Assembly: GCA_947462335.1 (NCBI GenBank)
Contig: OX381715.1
Coordinates: 39,470,650-39,534,649, forward strand
DNA length: 64,000 bases
Reading direction: 5' to 3'
From: Harmothoe impar
Taxonomy: Eukaryota; Annelida; Polychaeta; Phyllodocida; Polynoidae
Shown here one piece after another: positions 56,531 through 64,000 of this stretch; the stretch's first letter is position 1; the number at the start of each line of letters is the position of its first letter. Below the pieces are notes generated by a model. The model was not told the origin of the DNA. It did not search any database and saw nothing but the letters and a program-made list of their open reading frames with translations. A program made the position numbers and the translations under genes.

Positions 56531-56832
56531 CATGACTTGACAAAAAAAGCACGGGATTTCTGACACAGCTTATTCTAACCCCCTATGAGATCAGCTGTGA
56601 TCTTGAATAAACACATATCTTTGACTCTAGGCCTGCAGATAAAGCAACCACAGTTTAGTGTTTCTGGTATTTTACTTTTCTAGATAGATTGGCATGTTAA
56701 AACTACCAGCAATCAATTCTTTTCCGTTATAGTTATTCTGCAATTTAGCTATTAAATGCAAGCTTTTTGGTATGAATCCACGTTCTATTTGGAATTATGA
56801 TCCTCATGGCAGTGTTTGGTCCTCTTGGTATC

Positions 56833-56835
<3 letters not shown>

Positions 56836-56886
<51 letters not shown>

Positions 56887-56900
56887 GTATATATATATAT
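56836..56900. repeat. (TA)n microsatellite
   Basis: About 45 bases of uninterrupted TA, followed by GTATATG-interrupted repeats. It is an ordinary length-variable microsatellite. Confidence 0.95.
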
Positions 56901-57309
56901 GACGATAGCAGGACTACATACTGCAGAGCTTGTAGATAAATAGATAGACCGCTAACCATTCAGGCTACACATCCCATATGGAGATACATCATCATTTTCG
57001 CCTGCCCCCATGATGGCCCCTATAATATGTATCATATCATCTCCATCAGTACGCATTACACCTGCATCTGCAAAGTTTATATATATCTAGCTTAATATGG
57101 GCCACTCACATTGATGTATACAGGCTTTGTCCAAGAGATAATTATTCAACATCGTAAAACATCTAGGGTATAATCCTGTCTTATGTTTTCCCATTGTTTC
57201 TATGTGTATTCGTTGTCACATTTTGACCTGAGGCTATTGTAGCTTGATATATAGTGATTAGACCTGCGAAGATAGTACTTAGCTGGCACACATAAATAGT
57301 GGAGGTCTG

Positions 57310-58017
57310 TTAACCCTTAGGGGCCCAGTGGCGTAAAATGGTGTGAAATGGCGTATTTTGCACATATATAAAGTCCTACATGGTTCTATCACATTAATAT
57401 TAAGTGTAGACCACTGCAAGACATACCACTGTTTCCGGGGTGACCTCAGCTTTCCACACATAGGCTTGGATTTGTTATCCGATAGATATTTAAAACTTTA
57501 GAGCAAATAAAGTAGGGAAATTATGATAAATATCTGCAATATCAGGTTTGGCCAATGGCTGAGCCTGCGTTATCTCCCCTATGATGATATTATTTGTTCT
57601 CATCTTTTTTCTCATCATACATTTTTTAATGCAAATTGGGAAATGTAAATCAAACTATTGTAATTGAGCTCAATAACTTGTATGTCAATCCCATGTTGGA
57701 GATGTGATACAAGAATTTCATTGTTGCCATGGCAACAAATTAGAATGTTTTGCCATGGCCCAAATTAGAACCAACCTAGTATAAAGTTTGATAAATTAAA
57801 CAAATGGAATGTTATTGGTTGCTATGGTTACCGAAATTTGCATTTTTTTCAAAAGAGGGCCTAGCCCTAGAAAGGTATTCACAACAGCTTTCAAGAAATG
57901 TAATATGAACCCTATGTCAAAACAATAAATTCAACTGTTGCAGATCCACTTATGGTTCACTAATCATGTTGCAGATATCTTACTTTGGTAAAAATGTTCT
58001 GGGCCTGTAAGGGTTAA
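57310..58017. mobile_element. 708-bp TTAA-type non-autonomous element
   Basis: Starts TTAACCCTTAGGGGCCCAG and ends, inverted, TTAACCCTTACAGGCCCAG, with TTAA at both edges. It carries a perfect X-box palindrome GTTGCCATGGCAAC (57723-57736) and a second X-box-like site (57818-57831). It has no protein. The hairpin array starts at the very next base. Confidence 0.7.
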
Positions 58018-59350
58018 GCCCTTATCCTACAAAATTGCCCTTATCCTACAAAATCATATGGGTTTGTAGTATAAGGGCTGTCAGTCAAGCCCTTATCCTA
58101 CAAAATTTGCCCTTATCCTACCAAACACCTGTCAGGCCCTTATCCTACAAAATTGCCCTTATCCTACAAAAATATATGGTTTTGAAGGATAAGGGGTGTT
58201 AGTCAGGCCCTTATCCTACAAAATTGCCCTCATCCTACAAAACCTATATCTTTTTTGTAGGATAAGGGCAATCAGTTACATCTGTTAAGCCCTTATCCTA
58301 CAAAATTGCCCTTATCCTACAAAATCATATGGGTTTGTAGTATAAGGGCTGTCAGTCAAGCCCTTATCCTACAAAATTTGTCCTTATCCAACAAAACACC
58401 TGTCAGGCCCTTATCCTACAAAATTGCCCTTATCCTACAAAACTATATGGTTTTGTAGGATAAGGGATGTTAGTCAGGCCCTTATCCTACAAAATTGCCC
58501 TCATCCTACAAAACCTATATCATTTTTGTAGGATAAGGGCAATTTTGTAGGATAAGGGCCTGACTGATTGCCCTAATCCTACAAAATACATAGGTTTTGT
58601 AGGATAAGGCCACTTTTTTGTAGGATAAGGGCCGATTTTGTAGGATAAGGGCTTGACTTACAGCCCTTATACTACAAAACTATATATTTTTGTAGGATAA
58701 GGGCAATAAGGGCCTAATAAATGCACTACACCCAGACAGCCCTTATTTTCATATATTTCACAAGGAAATCTAATAAACGTGAGATTTTGGGTGCCATCTT
58801 AGCCCTTATCCTACAAAATACATAGGTTTTGTAGGATAAGGCCACTTTTTTGTAGGATAAGGGCCGATTTTGTAGGATAAGGGCTTGACTGACAGCCCTT
58901 ATACTACAAAACTATATATTTTTGTAGGATAAGGGCAATAAGGGCCTAATAAATGCACTACACCCAGACAGCCCTTATTTTCATATATTTCACAAGGAAA
59001 TCTAATAAACGTGAGATTTTGGGTGCCATCTTGGGGGCCATTTTGGACTACACACGGAAATCAAATAAACTTGATCCCACAGCATACCTATAGGCCCAAT
59101 GCCTCTGGGCTAGACCTGGTGACAAATGAATTAAAGCATCTGGGACACTTTTGTAGGATAAGGGCAATTTTGTAGGATAAGGGCCTGACTGATTGCCCTT
59201 ATCCTACAAAATACATAGGTTTTGTAGGATAAGGCCACTTTTTTGTAGGATAAGGGCCGATTTTGTAGGATAAGGGCTTGACTGACAGCCCTTATACAAC
59301 AAAACTATATATTTTTGTAGGATAAGGGCAATTTTGTAGGATAAGGGCCT
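58018..59350. repeat. Array of 44 copies of CCCTTATCCTACAAAA in both orientations
   Basis: By hand count there are 22 forward and 22 inverse copies, a few with one or two changes. Forward copies dominate before about 58530 and inverse copies after it. Neighbouring opposite copies are separated by 5-15 bases and can form hairpins. Higher-order duplications are evident: a 270-bp period (58015 against 58285) and a 232-bp period (58571 against 58803), the latter nearly identical and carrying the same non-repeat spacer (about 58715-58800). No coding sequence. Confidence 0.92.
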
Positions 59351-61444
59351 AACAAGATCACCCATTTCCAGGGTATGCAACCCTCAAAGTAAAGCATCAG
59401 TGTTAGGGCCCACTACCATTCATGCTGAGTCACAGATTATCTCCATCAGTGAGTATAACACCAGCTGCCACAGTTTACTCATACTACAGTTACTATGCTC
59501 CACTCACACAATCTATCTTAAAGTGTGTGTACATGCATAATTTAGTTCTGTTTGATCTTTATAATGTACATAGCAGTACATATCTACCACTGCTCCTTTG
59601 AAAATTGTCCATTTCCCCGAAGGAATAAAACTCCTTTAGACAGAGCATGGCTTGTATTTGCTTAGAAGTTTTGTTATGATAATCAGTTTCTTCCAAATCC
59701 AGTTCTGATAAATAAGATATAAAAGCTTGTCTGATAACAGATAGTAATGCAAATAAAAAGGATGACAGGAAATCCCTTTCAATAAGACATTACATTGAAA
59801 AACCTAGGCTTCAGGGATAGTCTATACTAAGAAGCACCCATGTGCGGTGGTTGTTATATGTATCACAATTAGGGGCCACACAACAGCCACACCGTATAGC
59901 ATGACACTCCGCTCGAGATGAGGGGGGGGGGCATGCCTCTAGTAGCAGGGTCTGAATACCTCAATCATCCCGTACAACTTCACCCTGGAATTTGTGTATT
60001 TTGTCCCTCATGCTTTTCTGGAATTAAGGTGAGTCACCTGAATAATCTTCATGTCACCAGTTTCATTGACATCACTATGATAAGCCCTGATAAGCCATCC
60101 TCTATGTTAAGTGCACATGATATTGGAAAGCAATTGAATGGTAACATAATAAGATTCTGAATATTTGAGTTATTGATTGGAACTAGCTCAATGATAAATC
60201 AACATAGGTAACATCAGAGACATACAAGGGAGGTCAACCCCGTTATCGCCTCATGATATAAAGGCAGTGGCTCTGGAGGGAAAATACAACAGAGGTGTAC
60301 AGGATATAATCAGGGCTGTAGGAGGGAGGACATGGCCTAACTGCTCTCATTGACACTCCCTGCTAGAGTATACTATTTTTCAAAGGCCTAGCTATAGATA
60401 TCTTGCATGGTTTTCAAATGCACCTGTGCTATTGTGCTGAGCCCAGTATTATATTTTCATTGACATAATTGAGCTTTTGACATCATAGTGCGCACATTGC
60501 TGCCCAACGTCAGGTAGGTGCACTCCGGGCAACCCCACAAAAAAAAGAAGTAAAGTTTAGTTTTATTGATATTACAAAATGAGGTAGTCTTCACTATGTA
60601 AGGATCCTTTGGTTTTAGCTAGGACTGTACAATCAGTGCTGGAATCAATTCATGGGATGTAAGAAGGCTGCCAGCAATATTTGTCTTATTTTGTCACCCA
60701 CGTCTTTTGTGTGGGAAGGTGAGTGACCCAAATAATTTCCATGGCACTTGTTTCATTGCCATCTCCCCTTTGAAAAGGGACCCTGGGAACCTGTCCTGAA
60801 TATGAAGGGTTTGGATGCAAAACGACATAAGCGCCATTTTGAGGTCCCACAATGGGAACAAAAATCTTATAAATATTGATTAGGAATCTAGTGAAATATT
60901 GTTCTCTAAAAACTATTTTTCCAACTTTTTTTCCATCTCATTAGGACCTACTTAGTATACACTCTGTTACCAAAATTTACATTATTTAGTAATAATCAAT
61001 ACAATTGATATAATCCAAAGTTATCAGTAGAGGTTTGTAATCCTCAAGCCATGTTCATTTGTTTTCAATGACTGAAGAAAACTGCAGCCCATCTTTAAAG
61101 GGATGTCTGATCCCTAAACCCTTTCATGCCCAGAACTCCAAAAATGCGCGGTTTTAGCACTATCTATCTTGTATATATCACCATTACCCCTCTTTGCATC
61201 GGATCAGGCTGATTTTTACAGCAATAGGAGCGTATTGAGACATACTTTAAAATGCTACCAAATATGCTATGGTTAGGCCTACATAAATATTTTGATCATT
61301 ATGATACATGGAGTACACCGGTGTGCGCAGACTTGTCACTTGCCACCGTCCGTCATGTTCATGTACAATTTCTGAAGAAACGAGTACCAGTATCCCCCCT
61401 CTTTTTTTAAAATAAATTACCAAGCCATGGCCATAATCTTCACC
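59351..61444. other. Non-coding, with one diverged direct repeat
   Basis: 59950-60110 and 60650-60790 resemble each other (ATTTGT, TTTTGTC, AAGGTGAGT.ACC.AATAAT, CATG.CAC, TTTCATTG.CATC). An AAG|GTGAGT splice-donor-like phrase occurs in both. No gene is seen. Confidence 0.45.
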
Positions 61445-62682
61445 ATATGTGGCCAGGCACGTGAAAAGGGATACTGAGGGGGAAATCGACAATTTAAGTT
61501 TGTGTCAAGATCTTTAAAATGTGACAAAACGTGGGAAAACGTGACATTAGGGGAAAACACCTTTATTTAAGTTCATGTCTTCAGCTACAATTTGATACTT
61601 CAAGCATCAAAATATTTTAAATAGTTGCTGAGAAATGACATCTCAAACATGGGATGGTAGGGACATGTAGGAATTTAAGAATAGACTGCAATGCGATCAG
61701 ATATCAATCTATTTTTAATAATCCATACAAATCAATATTATTAGAAATTATACCAATAAATGCATATTATTGTACATAGATTTGGATCTGGTAGGAATAT
61801 TGGCATTCTGTTTTCAGCTCTGAAATCCTCATGGATGGGGCATTTGGATAGGGATGATTTTTATTCCAAAAGAATGAATTGATGGTTGCCATGGCAACCA
61901 AATGTCAACAAATAGGCTAAAAGTGGCTAAAAACGTTCTTTTTACATTCCAAAGAAGACCAATTTAGAACAAAAATAGAATTTTGATAATAGCTTCAAAG
62001 GATTCCTTGGGAAAAGTTAGTCTAGAATGATTTTCTCTTAAGTATTCACATTTTTAGCTATATCTCCTGAAATATCATGTTTAGAGCATTTATGGCTATT
62101 CCCCCTAATGTTACGATTTCCCAGGTTTCGTCACAAATGAGATATTATGAGCTAAGATATTCCTTGTAGTTTTGTCAGAATCATATCTTGAACATGTGTT
62201 GTTACTTGTAACTAAAAACGACAGATAAGCTCTAAATGCACCGTATCCAATGATAACTACTGAAAATGATGAAAAAATCAGATTTGCTGAAAAATATCCA
62301 TAAAAAGTGTTAATATTCTATGTAAATTTGGTTTCAGTAGGAAATTTCAAGGTCTGTTTTCAGTTTTGAGTTACTGATGGGATTCCTAAGAAATTAGGAC
62401 CAAATGTTCCATTTAGAAAAATGGGAATGGTTTCCATGGCAACCAGAAATTGCAATATGTGCCTATTTCTCATAAAAAACATTCCATTTACATTCCAAAT
62501 ATAGAACATTTACACCAAAAATGGAATTATTTGCAGAAGACTACTGCATTCTCCATAAAAAATTACCATAAAGCATCTTTGGGCATATCTTTTACTATTT
62601 TGCCATTCTTATGCCTCCTGGTGGCCAAAACCAGTACTAAAAATCCCCCCCGAAGGTACCTTCTCAGGTGTTGAGCCACATA
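61445..62682. mobile_element. 1.24-kb relative of the 39524 element
   Basis: Left end ATATGTGGCCAGGCACGTG, right end (inverted) ATATGTGGCTCAACACCTG, more diverged than in the 632-bp copy. Inside it has a perfect X-box palindrome (61885-61898), a second variant (62430-62443), and CTGGTGGCCAAAACCAGTAC followed by TAAAAATCCCCCC near 62620. Segments shared with 39590-40120 run in the same order. It is non-coding. Confidence 0.62.
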
Positions 62683-63141
62683 TTAAAATTACATGAGGCC
62701 TGAAACTATTTTTCTTACTTAGATATTATGTTTGATAAGTGAGTGTCAAACACTAAAATGTCATCTGTTACTTCAAGCATCAAGTCCAAATAAAGCCAAA
62801 AAACACTTTTCAATACGCACCTTGTTCCTTAGTATAGATACATCATATATCCATGGTTTTTATGAAACAATCTGGTGGATGATATATATGGTTTAACTGA
62901 TTTCCTCCAGGAATGTGAAAAAATAGGAAAATATATGACCCTTTGCATCAGCCATCGCAGCACAAAATAAATGGATTCTATAGTATTTTAGGAACCTTTT
63001 TTTAGGAGGCCTGAAACTGAAACCTTTAGAGATAGTTGTTTATACAATGACTTATTCGTACAGAACCTACAGTTCTGCCTCTTGTAAGCAGTATCCTCCG
63101 CCCATAGCATCATAACAAGATCTTGATCAGCATATGACGAA
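62683..63141. other. Non-coding, nothing recognised
   Basis: A+T-rich; the last 40 bases belong to module A copy 2. Confidence 0.4.
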
Positions 63142-63271
63142 CACTGGGCACAATCTTGTTATGGCACTATTTTTAGACCAGAGCACATTTATCACTTCAT
63201 CCAAATACTGGGCACAATCTTGTTATGGCACTATTTTTAGACCAGAGCACATTTATCACTTCATCCAAAGT
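63142..63271. repeat. Two perfect 65-bp tandem units
   Basis: ACTGGGCACAATCTTGTTAT through CACTTCATCCAAA is repeated head to tail with period 65 and no mismatch seen. It interrupts module A copy 2. Confidence 0.9.
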
Positions 63272-63380
63272 GGAGCAGTACGCATTTGGCTATACCCATT
63301 ATGGAGCAGTGCACTCAGCTGTATCACCTCCTGGATCCCTGCCCTTGTGCACTAACAGGCTGCTTTATGGTTGTCTAGTG
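63272..63380. repeat. Module A, copy 2
   Basis: CCATTATGGAGCAGTGC and CCCTTGTGCACTAACAGGCTG match 801-1040. Confidence 0.55.
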
Positions 63381-64000
63381 TAAGACCTCAAATATTGAAC
63401 TTAAACATATTATTGGCTTTTGTAACCCTTCATGTCTTTGTCTCTGGCAGTAGCCAAGCTATTTATAAAGCTATTCCATGTGACTGGGATTTATAGGTCC
63501 TCTGTGAGGGAGTGGAATTGAACATTTATTACTTATGATGAAAGACGTCAGTGATCAAAGGTCAGAACCTGGTGCCCGGAGATTGTAGTGCTGAAATGTG
63601 TTGTCTGCAGTGCTATGTTGGAAGCAGCACAGCCACAGATATTAGACACAGCATGCTGTTGGCAGTATAGGTAGTACGAAATCGTTAGTAAGTGATACAC
63701 ATTCTTAGAGTAGTGGGGGAAAGCTTTGGAGAGAGCAGACACCACGTTTCTAACCCTAAATACAGAAGCAGTGAAAGGAAGATTTATCCTTTTTCATACC
63801 TGGAATAAGTAGTAGATCTTACAGCTTTAAATAATAATTGCCCCCAGGTATCTTTACAAACATCTGTTATGGAACTTATTTCATTTTGGAACCAAACTCT
63901 TTATAATGCTCTTATTGCATTCAACTCTGAATACATCTCTGCCCAAACTAACTTCAATGTCCAAACTAACTTCAAAATTGAACAGTTAGAAGTGAAAGTG
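63381..64000. repeat. Non-coding; 3' part of module G (copy 7) at about 63860-63960
   Basis: GCATTCAACTCTGAATACATCTCTGCCCAA resembles 33520-33570. CCAAACTAACTTCAA is doubled at 63946-63975. The block is cut by the window end. Confidence 0.4.

Noticed and set aside
58018..59350. CRISPR-like regularly spaced repeats
   Set aside because: Repeats occur in both orientations with irregular short spacers in animal DNA; there are no cas genes.
59990..60725. Two AAG|GTGAGT splice-donor-like sites in duplicated blocks, possible duplicated exon
   Set aside because: The sequences before the sites differ by an indel that breaks the shared frame, and no acceptor or domain is seen.

Overview
This is eukaryotic, almost certainly animal, DNA. 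It is A+T-rich with no operon structure, and the only long open frames belong to transposable elements. It carries tRNA-headed SINE-like sequence, many short inverted-repeat elements (MITEs), a Penelope-like element (PLE) with a GIY-YIG endonuclease and a tyrosine-recombinase (Ngaro/DIRS-type) retroelement. That mix is typical of marine invertebrates such as lancelets, echinoderms, hemichordates, molluscs and cnidarians; I cannot place it further. I recognise no host protein-coding exon, rRNA gene or intact tRNA gene. The window is best read as intergenic or intronic DNA.

Two large elements hold all the convincing coding sequence. (1) A nearly complete PLE lies on the minus strand at 3947-10318 between 16-bp target duplications. 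It has two long terminal direct repeats (pLTRs), a 90-bp terminal palindrome, an RGG-rich ORF1 and a 902-codon reverse transcriptase/GIY-YIG ORF2. ORF1 and ORF2 overlap in the -1 frame, with a canonical GGGAAAC slippery heptamer in the right phase. (2) A minus-strand Ngaro-like element lies at 43083-47090 with textbook split direct repeats (A1-ORFs-B1-A2-B2). It has an intact gag-like ORF and an intact tyrosine recombinase, but only the C-terminal end of RNase H: the reverse transcriptase is deleted.

Around them are a solo LTR (15181-15605) whose empty site survives in a neighbouring paralogous copy, at least a dozen MITE or foldback elements, and several tandem arrays. The most striking array (58018-59350) holds 44 hand-counted copies of a 16-bp word, 22 in each orientation.

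Beneath the insertions much of the apparently unique DNA is not unique. Blocks of 150-700 bp recur up to seven times, partly in the same order (for example 19960-21700 against 41680-42840, and 14040-19560 against 23700-25000). This looks like an old, decayed, multi-kilobase local duplication array interrupted by later insertions. Module letters (A, D to N) in the feature list refer to these blocks. All similarity statements come from reading by eye; boundaries are approximate unless a target duplication is named.
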